A stretch of DNA of 64,000 nt from positions 18,531,001 to 18,595,000 of the forward strand of contig NC_088356.1 of NCBI RefSeq assembly GCF_036884655.1. The letters run 5' to 3'. The notes beneath the pieces are model-generated. The model searched no databases and was not told the origin of the DNA. It worked only from the letters and a program-made list of their open reading frames with translations. Shown one piece after another: positions 35,584 to 45,926 of this stretch. Both the position numbers and the translations under genes were made by a program. The stretch comes from Musa acuminata AAA Group (taxonomy: Eukaryota > Streptophyta > Magnoliopsida > Zingiberales > Musaceae). Each line of letters starts with the position of its first letter. Within the stretch, counting starts at the first letter, position 1.

Positions 35584-35850
35584 GGGTAGCAACTATTGCT
35601 ACCCTCGTAGAAGTGGCTAAACGCTGCTTGCAGCGTTGGCCATCTACGTGCAGGTGGTTGGCTGTTAGTGACCTGTTGTAGGCAGGTTGCCTGCAATGGT
35701 GCCCGAGAGGGCAAGCGGCATCTACGGGCCACCTCCTCATGAGGATGGGCGACGCATGTAGGTGGCCTGCCTACAAGTGTGGGCAGTGCTTGCGGGCAAC
35801 CTGTCCGCAAGGGCGAATGACACTCGCCCATGGGTGAGCCACCCACATGT
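35584..35850 (+). repeat. GC-rich hairpin array after the B2 PBS
   Basis: A chain of perfect or near-perfect inverted repeats starting 95 bases after the PBS: GGGTAGCAA/TTGCTACCC with a 3-base loop (35584-35604), CGTAGA..TGGC around AACGCTGC/GCAGCGTT (35606-35648), TTGTAGGC/GCCTGCAA (about 35677-35695), GCCC-GAGA-GGGC (35701-35712), CTTGCGG/CCGCAAG (about 35789-35810) and GGGCGA/TCGCCC (about 35811-35829). No ORF explains them. In B1 the corresponding segment is outside the window. Confidence 0.75.
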
Positions 35851-36625
35851 AGAGGTGGTGACCTCGCCCCCCCCACAATGGTCGACGCTGGTAGGGTGGC
35901 AGCGGCTGCAACGCAGCAAAGGGGAAGGGTTAGGGTTTTTTGGGCAAAATGATAGTTTTGCCCCTCGAAATTTAAAAAATTTTAGATTTTGTCATTTTAT
36001 CCAAATTACCAAAATACCCTTCATAAATGAAAAAATTCCTTAAATATCTCTAATTTCAGAAAATATTAATTAATTATTATTTTTATCTAGTAGTCCTACA
36101 TGATGATGATGTGTACATGTGGTGTATGCTATAAATGGATGATCATGAATCGTGTGATGTGTGTACATTATTATTATTGAGGCTTACGAGCCTTCAATTT
36201 TATTCTCATTTATCATTAGGCTTGAGTGCCAATGATTAAGTTGTAATCACACGAGGAGGCATAGTGGGAGCATGGAAGCAATGGCGGGAGCCACGAGGTC
36301 GAGACGGATGATCGTGACGCATAGAGATGCGTCGAGATCCCGACGAAACCAATGAGGATGAGATGGACGATTACAGGGCATGGAGATGCACCACTGTACA
36401 CATAGATTTTGGTGTGAGTGATTAGGCACACTAGCTCGGGCCTGATCACATTAAGCTGTGGTTCTTGATCATTTGATGTGATTGCTCGTGTGATGTGTGA
36501 TTGCTTATACACCTACTAGATATGTATATTTGTATACGATGTAGATATATATATTAAATATGTATGTGTATGACATGTCATATTAGGAGACCAAATCAAA
36601 ATCCCCTCTTTTGATAATATTAAGT

Positions 36626-37903
36626 CGGTAAACATGAGGTAATTAGATTGACCCACAAGGCCTTCCATTGTTATAGGTAGGGACCAATTCTTGATGTAAG
36701 TTGAGGTGGTCGAGTCCCTCGAGACTCACCTATATCGTAATTTGCTATCTTATCTATGACATAGAGATGTCACTAGTGACATGAGGATATAATATGCTTG
36801 ATTGAGTCCCTCGAGAGTGTATCATCAAATCAGACTCATCTTGTAACGATATTATTGACTTAACCGAACATCATGGTTGGTCGAGTCCCTTGAGACCATG
36901 GTGGTTCGGAGGCCGAACAGGATGAGAATAAGGAGTTATGATCAACAAGAGTTGCCTACCTTTTGGGCTGAGTGTGATTTGTTGAGTCCCTCGAGGTTAC
37001 ACTAAGACGTTGATTAGATCCCGATCCCCACTAGAAGTCTACCGGAGACTTTCTTTTCATGTGTTGAGGGTGTCGTATGATTTGCTAGAAAAATAATGAG
37101 AGTATATTAAGATAGAAGTCAATATCTTGATTGTTTATTTTTCTACAAAATCTGTATGTTATTTATTTCTGCTGCATCTTTGTTTTAAAAAAAATTCATT
37201 TTCAAATCCCTTATGTGGCATACTTGATGTCAACTGCCTCATTGGTCTGAATTATATTGACCTACGGTAAATGTGAGGCAATTAGATTGACCTACATGAC
37301 CTTCCATCGTTATAGATAAGGATCGATTCTCGGTGTAGGTTACGTTAGTCGAGTCCCTCGAGGCTCACCTATATCGTGATTCGCTATCTTACGACATAAA
37401 GATGTCACCGGTGACCTGAGGACGTGGTATGCTTGGTCGAGTCCCTCAAGAGTATATCATCAAATCAGACTAATCTTGTAACGATGGTGTTGACTTAACT
37501 GAACATCTTGGTCAGTCGAGTCCCTCAGGACCATGGTGATTTAGAGGTCGAACAGGACGGGAATCACAAGGAGTTATGATCGGCAAGAGTTGCCTACCTT
37601 TTAGGCTTAATGTGATCTGTCGAGTCCCTCGAGGTTATACTAAGACACTGATTAGATCATGATCCCCATGAGAAGTCTACTGGAAACTTCCATTTCATAT
37701 GCTAAAGGTGTTGCATGATTCGCTAGTAAAATAGTGGGAGCATATTAAGATAGAAGTTCATATCTTGATTGTTTATTTTTTTACAAAATCTGCATGTTTT
37801 TTATTTCTACTGCATCTTTATTTTCAGAAAATGTCTCTTTCAAATCCCTTACGTGGCATACTTGATGTCAACCACTTTATTGGTCTAAATTATATAGATT
37901 AGC
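36626..37903 (+). repeat. 639-bp tandem duplication in the B2 leader
   Basis: The segment from CGGTAAACATGAGG (36626) to the first codons of gag is repeated from CGGTAAATGTGAGG (37265), a shift of 639 bp. The first copy ends in a gag-start remnant (TTCAAATCCCTTATGTGGCATACTTGATGTC), the second leads into gag at 37831. B1 has a single copy. Confidence 0.88.
36695..37644 (+). repeat. B2 leader: two sets of four stem-loops
   Basis: Same four units as in B1 (424-738), twice: 36695-36734, 36791-36823, 36864-36909, 36968-37006, then 37334-37373, 37426-37458, 37499-37544, 37606-37644. Best stems: CCGAACATCATGGT against ACCATGGTGGTTCGG, and GGTATGCTT against GAGTATATC (nine pairs including G-U). A palindrome lies between the first and second units of each set: GTCACTAGTGAC in 36768-36781 and GTCACCGGTGAC at 37404-37415. 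Confidence 0.82.
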
Positions 37904-38640
37904 TTTGTAACTTGAGAATTGTTCTCATGGCGGAGAAAATCACGTACGTTCTTGATATAATGATGCCTACGCTTGAGGAAGGGGAAAGCAAGGATGAGAT
38001 CACTTGCTACATGAAGTACATTGATGACTATACTCTTACTCAGTGTTATATGTTGGGCTCTATGACTCCTAAATATAGAGATAGCATGAAAAGATGGATG
38101 CCAGATCCATTCTCCTACATGTCCGTAAACTATTTGAGGAACAGGGAAGGACTCAATGATATGAGATATCCAAGAGCCTATTACGTGCTAGCATGATTGA
38201 AGGGACACTAGTTCAGAACCATATCCTAAAGATGATTGAGTAGATAGAGAAACTCACAGGTCTAGGAATGGTCCAAAAGGATAACCTGTGTGTGGATCTT
38301 GTGCTTCAGTCCCTACTAGATTCCTTTTCACAGTTCATAATGAATTTTAATTTGAATAAGCTTGAGGTGACTCTCTCGGAGCTTCTCAATATGTTGAGGG
38401 AGGCAAAGAGCACTATCAAGAAAGAGAATGTAGTTCTCTACACTGGTGAGACTAGAAAGAAAAGGAAAACAGAAAAGTCCCTTAAGAAGGGCAAAGGCTA
38501 GGGCAAACCAGGTAAAGCAAATGTTTTTAAGAAAGACCCGATAAAGGCAAAAGGTCAGTACTTCCATTACGGAAAAGATGGGCACTGGAAGAGGAACTGC
38601 AAAGAGTACCTTACAGAGAGGGCGAAATAGAAGCTTGGAG
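37831..38640 (+). pseudogene. B2 gag remnant
   Basis: Starts ATG at 37831 (MSLSNPLRGILDVNH). A stop follows within 25 codons (IDYID-stop-LCNLRIVL) and others after 38196 and 38499. Lysine-rich segment at 38440-38500; the zinc knuckle is degraded (YFHYGKDGHWKRNC, two cysteines lost). Confidence 0.82.
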
Positions 38641-40020
38641 ACGCTTCAGGTCAATTCATGATTAGTTTCCATTTGTCAGACTTTTATGATAACACATGGG
38701 TATTGGATACCGGTAGTGCTAATCATATTTGTAATTCATTGTAGGTTCTAGCAAGGCCTAGGAGATTGGCGAGAGACGAGATGGACCTCAAGATGGGCAA
38801 TGGAGCAAAAGTTGCTATAGTAGCTGTTGGCGAGGTCGCCCTACATCTGCTTGGTGGAGCTATTATTGCATTGGATGCATGTTATTTTATTCCTTCTATT
38901 ATCAAAAATATTATTTCTACTTCATATTTGAAAGTTAGTGGATATAAATTAGTTTTTGAGAACAATGATTATTCAATATTATTAGATAATAAGATCATCG
39001 CAAGAGGAATATTGCATGATTATATTGTTATGCTAGACACTACTCCACATATCATGATTGTATGTGTGACTAAGAGGAAATAAGATGAGGTGAATAGTGC
39101 ATACCTGTGGCATTGTAGGCTAGGTCACATCCATGAGGGAAGGTTTCAAAAGTTGCTAATGGATGGATATCTAGATCCATTTGACTATGAGTTATATGCA
39201 ACTTGCGAGCCTTGCCTTCGTGGAAAACTGACCAACTCTCCATTTAGTGGAATTGGAGAAAGAGCCACTAAGCTACTGAAACTCATACATAGTGATGTAT
39301 GTGGACCCATGTCAACTTATGCCATTGGTGGTTACTCATACTTCATTACCTTTACTGATGATTTCTCAAGGTATGGACATATGGTCTTAATTAAGTATAA
39401 GTCCGAGGCCTTTGAGAAATTCAGAGAGTATAATAATAAAGTGGAGAACCAGACTGAAAAGAGTATCAAGACTCTTCGATCAAATCGAGGAGGTGAGTAC
39501 TTAAGTACAAAGTTTATCCAATTCCTCGAGGACTATGAGATTCTATCCTAATGGACACCTCTTTATATACCTTAGCTCAATAGTGTATCTGAAAGAAAAA
39601 ATCATACATTGTTAGACATAGTACGGTTCATGATGAGTTTTGCTGACCTACCCATCTCATTCTGGGGATATGCCCTAGAGACCGTAGCTTACCTTCTGAA
39701 CAGAGTTCCAACTAAGTTGGTAGTGTCTATACCATATAAGATATGGAAAGGAAAGAAGCCCGATCTTAAGGTTATTAAGATTTGGGACTGCCCTACCCAC
39801 GTTAAAAGACACAACCCTGATAAGTTGGAATTAAGGACGGAGCGGTGCAAGTTCATGGGATACCCCAAGGAAACTTGTGGGTATTATTTCTATCATCTTG
39901 AGGACCAAAAGGTCTTTGTAGCTAAGAGAGCGGTGTTCCTTGAGAAGGAACACATTCTTGGCGGAGATAGTGAGAGCATAATAGAGTTGAGTGAGATTGG
40001 AGAACCTAGCTCAAGCACTA
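38641..40020 (+). pseudogene. B2 pol remnant, protease and integrase
   Basis: Protease motif VLDTGSANHIC at about 38700-38732 is intact. The pre-integrase HHCC segment is good (LWHCRLGHIHEG, CEPCLRGK; 39105-39230). Integrase follows with HSDVCGPM and FTDDFSRYGHM, but the second catalytic Asp is Asn (RSNRGGEYLS, about 39480), so the enzyme would be dead. Stops occur at 39084 and 39552. The gene is cut at 40020 by element A and resumes at 53674. Confidence 0.86.
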
Positions 40021-40414
40021 TGTTAGAACCCTTGTAGATTCTAAACTTGGGGTTGATCTCTTTAGGGGATCGGCCTCCTTGGAACTCTATAGGGGTTCCT
40101 CCCTCCAAGTTGCTGCTCAAAGGCTACAAAAAAGATTCATCTATTGCCTATCAAAAGAGGAGGAATACATGGCTATTTATAGGGTTTCTAAACCCTAACT
40201 CCTAATAGGACTCCTACTCAAGACTCCTACTTCTAACCAACTCCTAATAGGACTTCTACTCAAGACTCCTATTCCTTTACAACTCCTAATTCATCTCTAA
40301 GAAACAACCTCCTAACCCTAGCTGGCCTCTTCACCTCTTTAATAGGGGTCGGCTTAGGTAGGTTTTACATGAATGTCCCTCTCAATTAGGACTCTCCTAG
40401 CTAGAGTCCTAATA
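40021..40414 (-). repeat. A LTR (3' in element orientation)
   Basis: 394 bp; starts TGTTAGAACCC and ends CTAGAGTCCTAATA (end mutated from AACA). TATA on the minus strand within 40171-40182 (ATAAATAGCC). It has 13 bp more than the other LTR, an extra CTACTCAAGACTC-type segment near 40210-40225. Confidence 0.9.
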
Positions 40415-40502
40415 GACCCGCCCTCTTCAAATCAGCCTTGTCCTCGAGGCCGATGATTTATAAATTTTGAGAATTTGATCTTCAAGTCGTCATAGTTCTT
40501 CC
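40415..40502 (-). pseudogene. A chromodomain tail and polypurine tract
   Basis: Reads on the minus strand as NYDDLKIKFSKF and then a GQG region, followed by the purine tract GAAGAGGGCGGG beside the LTR. It joins in frame with 48842-48960 across A2, where the minus strand reads VLIQWVNLPTEDATWK. That string is the C-terminal part of a chromodomain of the type fused to plant chromovirus integrases, which directs insertion to marked chromatin. Confidence 0.8.
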
Positions 40503-41020
40503 TGTTAGGATCGGAGCGGCACTAAGAGGGGGGGGTGAATTAGTGCAGCGGATTAAAACTTCGATTTTAATCAAATCTTTCGTACAATACGAAATCGTAA
40601 TGGGGAAATGCTTGACAGTAAGAAGGAAATGCTTAAGAAATCGTATTTGCAAGATTGTGCAGTAAGAGTAATGAGGAACTAAAGCAGTAAGAAGATTTGC
40701 AGTAATGTAAATGACAATAATAAAAAGCAAACCAGGGATTACGCCGATTTTTAGAGTGGTTCGGTCAAATGACCTACTCCACTTGCGAGGCCCCTCTTCG
40801 ATGAGGCTCCCACCTTCCACTAGCAAGTCTCTTGAAATGGAAGGGTAAACACCCCTCTTACAACCTTTTACAAGCAGCTCAACCTCTTACAAATTTTCAA
40901 TAAGAAAGGAGGAGGAGAACTCTCTAGCAAATTGAAAACAAGACTTGCTAAGACTTTCTAAGACTTTTCTCTCAATCAAAATGCTTCTCAAAAGTTGTAA
41001 CCTCAGCTGAGATTAGAGGG

Positions 41021-41030
41021 GTATTTATAG
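41021..41030 (-). promoter_or_regulatory. A2 LTR TATA box
   Basis: CTATAAATAC on the minus strand; in the 5' LTR at 48060-48069, which is the one that would drive the element. The dyad array lies 55-210 bp upstream. Confidence 0.82.
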
Positions 41031-41086
41031 GCCTCAAGAGGATTCAAATTTTGGGCTCCAAAATTTGAATTTTCTTAGGGTTTCCG

Positions 41087-41240
41087 GTGCTGGAGGTGCC
41101 ACCGCCCAACCAGGCGGTGCCACCGCCCAGCGCTCGGGTGCTGGGCGGTGCCACCGCCCAGCCAGGAGGTGTCACCGCCCAGCACTCGGGTGCTGGGCGG
41201 TGCCACCGCCCAGCTAGGCGGTGCCACCGCCTACAGTGTT
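41087..41240. repeat. Dyad array in the A2 LTR
   Basis: Six units, four of them exact GGCGGTGCCACCGCC, the others one or two changes off (AGGTGCCACCGCC, GGAGGTGTCACCGCC), separated by CAGC-type spacers and GCTCGGGTGCTG. The second LTR has the same at 48126-48279. Confidence 0.9.
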
Positions 41241-41802
41241 TTCAGCCCAACTACAGTGTTTTCAGCCACTAGTTGGGCTTCAATCTTGGCTCTCTAGTTC
41301 GCTGGTTTAGCTTAATTTTTAGCCTAAACCAACTCTGACTTTGGGCCCAGTTGGCCCCTAACCAGGATATAGGATTATCTCTTAATCCTAATCCTAATTA
41401 CAAGTGGACTACATAACCAAAACACATCCTAAGCAAACTTTCAACCGCGAACGTCGAGTCTTGTTTCGGCGAGCTTTCCGACGAACTTCTTCCGACGGAC
41501 TCCCATCAAGCTCCCGATCTTTGTGATGACTTTAACGAGTAGCCGAACCTTCTCGGTGATCTCCGCGAGCCTCCGACGATTTCTTCGGCGAACTTCCGAC
41601 ACGTTCCCGATTTCTTCTCGGATGGTTCCGGCAGCATCTCCGATGATTCTTCGGTCTCTTAAACGTCCATCAAGCTCGACTCCGGTATCCTTGCTTTATG
41701 TTTTCTGGTTATCGTAGTTAATCCTGCACACTTAACTCAATAATATGGATTAGATCAATTAACCCACCAATTGATTATATCATCAAAATCCGAGATTCAA
41801 CA

Positions 41803-42884
41803 ATCTCCCCCTTTTTGATGATGACAATCAATTGATGACGGAGTTAAACATAACTCCCCCTATCTATATGCCATATTATGATAAGATAAAAAACACTTGA
41901 ATTCCATCCCATTGGATTCAAGCATAACCCGATAAGTTCTAACCGTAGAACTTATCGTTATTCTCATTAAGCATAATGTAAATGCGAAACTTTGATGAAA
42001 ATCTTTTTCAAGTCGAAAGATAAGAGACAAATTTTACTATGACAAGAGATAAAGATTTTCAACTTGAATTGCATGATTATACATTTTAGACATGCATTCA
42101 ATATGATCAATCAATCTTATGATATTTTCAAGGATTTTGCAAGGCATATAAGATAATCATCGATCGATCACTTTTCTCAAGGATTTTGCAATTCATATTT
42201 TGTCATGCTATTAAGAATGATATAAGTCATCACTTTTCTCCCCCTTTGTCATCAACAAAAAGGAAAATGAGACTTGAAGCACATATTTTGTCATACAACG
42301 ATTTTATCATTGAAAATTAAGTATGCAAAAATATTTACGCAGAATTCATTTTAGAGGAAAATTCAGCATGCATTCATATTATCTAATCTCTTCTTTCTAT
42401 GAATAATAGAAATTGTAGATGTATAAGAGAGAGATTGGGATAAAAAAATTCAAGTAGTGATTTCACGAAGTCAAGATCATAATTCGAATACAAACTCATT
42501 CAAATCGTCAAATTCATGAAAATCTCAACATTACTTTTTAATCATCACATAAGGCATTTAAATAATTTTTGAAACATAGGAGAATGATGAATTTAAGCAT
42601 ACAATGTTTCAATCAAATTCAAGTCATGAATGCCAATACTTTCATATTTGTAAGTATCAATTCATGAATGCCAAAAGATATTATTTGTGATTCCAATTTT
42701 GCAAGATCAAGATTATGATTTAGATAAAACTTATTTAAATCAAATTGCTAACTTGAAATTCATAATCAAGTCATCAAAGTCGATTTCGAGATTTCACAAC
42801 ATGTCATATGGAATTTGAAGGAGAATGAGATATGGAAAGAAGATGAAAAACTTTACGGAAAATCCAATCAAACAAGTTTATTGT
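41803..42884 (-). other. A2 noncoding 3' region with PPT
   Basis: AT-rich, no ORF. Terminal polypurine tract AAAAAGGGGGAGAT on the minus strand (41803-41816). A second PPT-like tract lies at about 42237-42250 (minus strand GACAAAGGGGGAGAAA), next to CAAAAAGGAAAATG, a weak version of the hairpin in F1 and G. Confidence 0.8.
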
Positions 42885-45800
42885 TTAGGGACAATTTAAC
42901 ATACCTAATTCCCTTCTAATGAATTCAAATTGGTCTTCATTCAAGGCTTTTGTGAATATATCTGCTAATTGATGCTTTGTGTCAATGAATTCTAGAACAA
43001 CATTATTGTTAAGGACATGATCGCGTATGAAATGATGCCTAACGTCAATGTGCTTAGTTCTAGAATGTTGAATTGGATTTTTAGTAAGGCATATGGCACT
43101 AGTATTATCGCATTTTATGGGAATATTTTTAAGGTGAATTCCATAGTCTTCTAATGTATTTTTCATCCAAATTACTTGTGCACAACATGCACTTGCAGCA
43201 ATGTATTCGGCTTCCGCCGTAGATAGTGCAACTGAATTTTGTTTCTTAGAAGTCCAAGAAACAAGTGCATGTCCTAAAAATTGGCATGTTCCGGATGTAC
43301 TTTTTCTATCTATCCTGCATCCGCCAAAATCGGCATCTGCATAAGCTATTAGATCAAAATTTTCAGATTTTGGATACCACAATCCTAAATTTGGAGTTCC
43401 TTTAAGATACCTAAATATTCTTTTAACACACTTAAGATGAGATAATTTAGGATTAGATTGAAACCTAGCGCAAAGTCCTACACTAAACATAATATCCGGT
43501 CTAGTCGCAGTGAGGTAGAGTAGACTACCTATCATTCCCCTATATGTTTTTTGATCGAAACTTTCACCATTTTCATCCATATCTAACTTAGTCGCAGTAC
43601 TCATAGGGGTGTTTATTGCTTTTGAATTATCCATGTTAAATCGTTTTAACAATTCTAATGTATATTTGGATTGGTTAAGAAATATACCATCACTAAGTTG
43701 TTTGATTTGTAATCCCAAAAAGAAAGTTAATTCACCCATTAAACTCATTTCAAATTCAAGACTCATACATTTGGCAAATGATTCACATAGTGATTCATTC
43801 GAAGAGCCAAACACAATATCGTCAACATAAATTTGCACAATAAGAAAATTATTTTCAAAATGTTTAATAAATAATGTAGTATCAACCTTGCCTTTGGTAA
43901 AATTATTTAAAATAAGAAAGGAACTAAGCCTTTCATACCAAGCTCTAGGAGCTTGTTTTAAGCCATAGAGAGCTTTAGTCAATTTGAATACATGATTAGG
44001 AAGAAGAGAATTTTCAAATCCGGGAGGTTGTTCGACAAATACTTCTTCGGAAATAAAACCATTCAAGAAAGCACTTTTAACATCCATTTGAAATAGTTTA
44101 AAATTATTACTACTAGCATAGGCAAGGAGCATCCTTATGGCTTCTAATCGAGCCACGGGAGCGAAGGTTTCTTCGTAATCGATACCTTCTTCTTGGTTGA
44201 AACCTTTGGCCACTAATCTAGCCTTGTTTCTAACCACGATACCATTTTCATCTTGCTTGTTTCTAAAGACCCACTTAGTATCTATGACTAAGTGGTCACT
44301 TGGTCTAGGAACAAGCTTCCATACCTCATTCCTCTCAAATTGGTTCAATTCTTCTTGCATTGCAATGATCCAAAAATCATCTTTTAAGGCTTCGTCAATG
44401 CATTTAGGTTCAATTTGAGAAAGGAAAGCGGCGTTAGCACAGAAATTTTTGAAAGAAGAACGAGTTTGAACCCCTTTTGATGTATCTCCTATAATTTGCT
44501 CTTTTGGATGAGCATCTACATACTTCCATTCTTTTGGTAAAGAAATTTCGGAAGAAGATGCATTCAAATGGCTATTTTGAGGAGAGGGTTCATTTAAATT
44601 CAAATTATCAAAACCAAGATCATCATCAAAATCATTTTTCTTTAAATCGAAAATTTCATTAAAAACTACATGAATAGATTCTTCAATTACTAAAGTTCTT
44701 TTATTAAAAACCCGAAAAGCTTTAGAAACGGAAGAGTAACCAAGAAAGATGCCTTCATCGGATTTAGCATCAAATTTTCCTAAAGCATCCCTTTCATTTA
44801 AAATAAAGCATTTACAACCAAAAACTTTAAAATAGGAGATGTTTGGTTTTTTGTTATTCCATAATTCATAGGGAGTTTTGGATAAGGATGGTCTTATTAG
44901 GACTCTATTCATGATGTAGCAAGCCGTATTTACGGCTTCGGCCCAAAAGTACTTAGGTAAACTATGTTCATTCAACATAGTTCTTGCCATTTCTTGTAGG
45001 TTTCTATTTTTCCTTTCAACTACTCCATTTTGTTGAGGATTTCTTGGAGTTGAGAAGTTGTGATTGTACCCATTACTTTCGCAAAAATTTTGAAAGTCAC
45101 GGTTTTGGAATTCACCACCGTGATCACTCCGAATTGATGAAATCATGAAGCCTTTTTCGTTTTGAGTGAGTTTACAAAATTTAGAGAAACACTTGAAGCA
45201 ATCACTTTTGTGAGCTAAGAAATAGGTCCAAGTGTATCTAGAGTAGTCATCCACAATCACAAAAACATATTTGCTTCCACCTAGACTTGTTGTATCAATT
45301 GGTCCAAATAGGTCCAAATGGATCAATTGTAATGGTCTAGTAGTGCTAATTTGATTTTTTGGTTTGAAGCTTGTTTTTATTTGTTTGCCTAGTTGACATG
45401 CATCGCATACTTTGTCCTTAATAAACTTTATATTTGGAATTCCTCGTACTAATTCTTGAGATGAGATCTTAGATATTGTTTTCATGCTTGCATGGCCTAA
45501 TCTCCTATGCCAAAGCCAAGCATCATCATTTACGACGGAGAAGCACATTTCATTACTTAGTTCATCAAGATTGATGGTATAGACATTATTTTGTTTTAAA
45601 GCAATCATAGTCATGTTATGATTTGGTTTTTCAATAATGCACATATTTGATTCAAATCTAACGATGTAACCTTTATCGCATAGTTGACTAATACTCAAGA
45701 GATTATGTTTCAATCCATCAACTAGTAAGACATCATCAATGGAAAAATTAAATTTGTTACCAATAGTTCCCTTGCCAATGATTTTGCCCTTGTTGTTGTC

Positions 45801-45923
45801 TCCGAAGGTAACGTACCCTTCTTCTTTGCTAGTGAGCATAGAGAAATGAGATGGATCTCCAGTCATATGTCTTGAGCATCCACTATCGAGATACCATCTC
45901 TTGCTCCTAGCTTGTGGGTTTGT
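42885..45923 (-). CDS. pol: A2 Pol polyprotein (protease, integrase, RT, RNase H)
   Basis: Same frame as gag, directly after its TAG; made most simply by readthrough. The protease site [10 protein letters not shown] comes 20-odd residues in. Counting from the first Met (45866): pre-integrase HHCC at 118-157 ([16 protein letters not shown]); integrase catalytic residues D185 (HLDLFGP), D248 (RSDHGG) and E284 (VVERKN), with 35 residues between the last two; RT about 510-790 with [10 protein letters not shown] (593-602) and YVDD (680-683); RNase H with YADADFGG (842-849), STAEAEY (882-888) and KCDNTSA (918-924). It ends [10 protein letters not shown]. No stop or frameshift across 3 kb, and every catalytic residue I looked for is present. 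Confidence 0.95.
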   Translation of the reverse strand, partial: TNPQARSKRWYLDSGCSRHMTGDPSHFSMLTSKEEGYVTFGDNNKGKIIGKGTIGNKFNFSIDDVLLVDGLKHNLLSISQLCDKGYIVRFESNMCIIEKPNHNMTMIALKQNNVYTINLDELSNEMCFSVVNDDAWLWHRRLGHASMKTISKISSQELVRGIPNIKFIKDKVCDACQLGKQIKTSFKPKNQISTTRPLQLIHLDLFGPIDTTSLGGSKYVFVIVDDYSRYTWTYFLAHKSDCFKCFSKFCKLTQNEKGFMISSIRSDHGGEFQNRDFQNFCESNGYNHNFSTPRNPQQNGVVERKNRNLQEMARTMLNEHSLPKYFWAEAVNTACYIMNRVLIRPSLSKTPYELWNNKKPNISYFKVFGCKCFILNERDALGKFDAKSDEGIFLGYSSVSKAFRVFNKRTLVIEESIHVVFNEIFDLKKNDFDDDLGFDNLNLNEPSPQNSHLNASSSEISLPKEWKYVDAHPKEQIIGDTSKGVQTRSSFKNFCANAAFLSQIEPKCIDEALKDDFWIIAMQEELNQFERNEVWKLVPRPSDHLVIDTKWVFRNKQDENGIVVRNKARLVAKGFNQEEGIDYEETFAPVARLEAIRMLLAYASSNNFKLFQMDVKSAFLNGFISEEVFVEQPPGFENSLLPNHVFKLTKALYGLKQAPRAWYERLSSFLILNNFTKGKVDTTLFIKHFENNFLIVQIYVDDIVFGSSNESLCESFAKCMSLEFEMSLMGELTFFLGLQIKQLSDGIFLNQSKYTLELLKRFNMDNSKAINTPMSTATKLDMDENGESFDQKTYRGMIGSLLYLTATRPDIMFSVGLCARFQSNPKLSHLKCVKRIFRYLKGTPNLGLWYPKSENFDLIAYADADFGGCRIDRKSTSGTCQFLGHALVSWTSKKQNSVALSTAEAEYIAASACCAQVIWMKNTLEDYGIHLKNIPIKCDNTSAICLTKNPIQHSRTKHIDVRHHFIRDHVLNNNVVLEFIDTKHQLADIFTKALNEDQFEFIRRELGMLNCP

Positions 45924-45926
45924 CTA
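45924..45926 (-). other. In-frame UAG between gag and pol
   Basis: Minus-strand codons CTT TTG TAG ACA AAC. Copy E has TTA TTG TAG AAA TGT at the homologous place (18543-18545) and copy C has CTG TAA AGA (57448-57450). In A2 both sides are open in one frame. Confidence 0.85.

Larger units (their letters stand above)
40503..41802 (-). repeat. A2 3' LTR
   Basis: TGTTAGGATCGGAGCGGC to GATTCAACA. U5 poly-G hairpin 40519-40546, nested stem-loop 40755-40783, TATA (minus) 41021-41030, six dyads GGCGGTGCCACCGCC or close at 41087-41240, then a direct repeat CTACAGTGTTTTCAGCC twice at 41240-41280. Confidence 0.96.

Noticed and set aside
35472..35876. 134-codon minus-strand ORF rich in Pro, Cys and Arg.
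   Set aside because: It is the shadow of the GC-rich hairpin array and B2 leader; composition explains the open frame.
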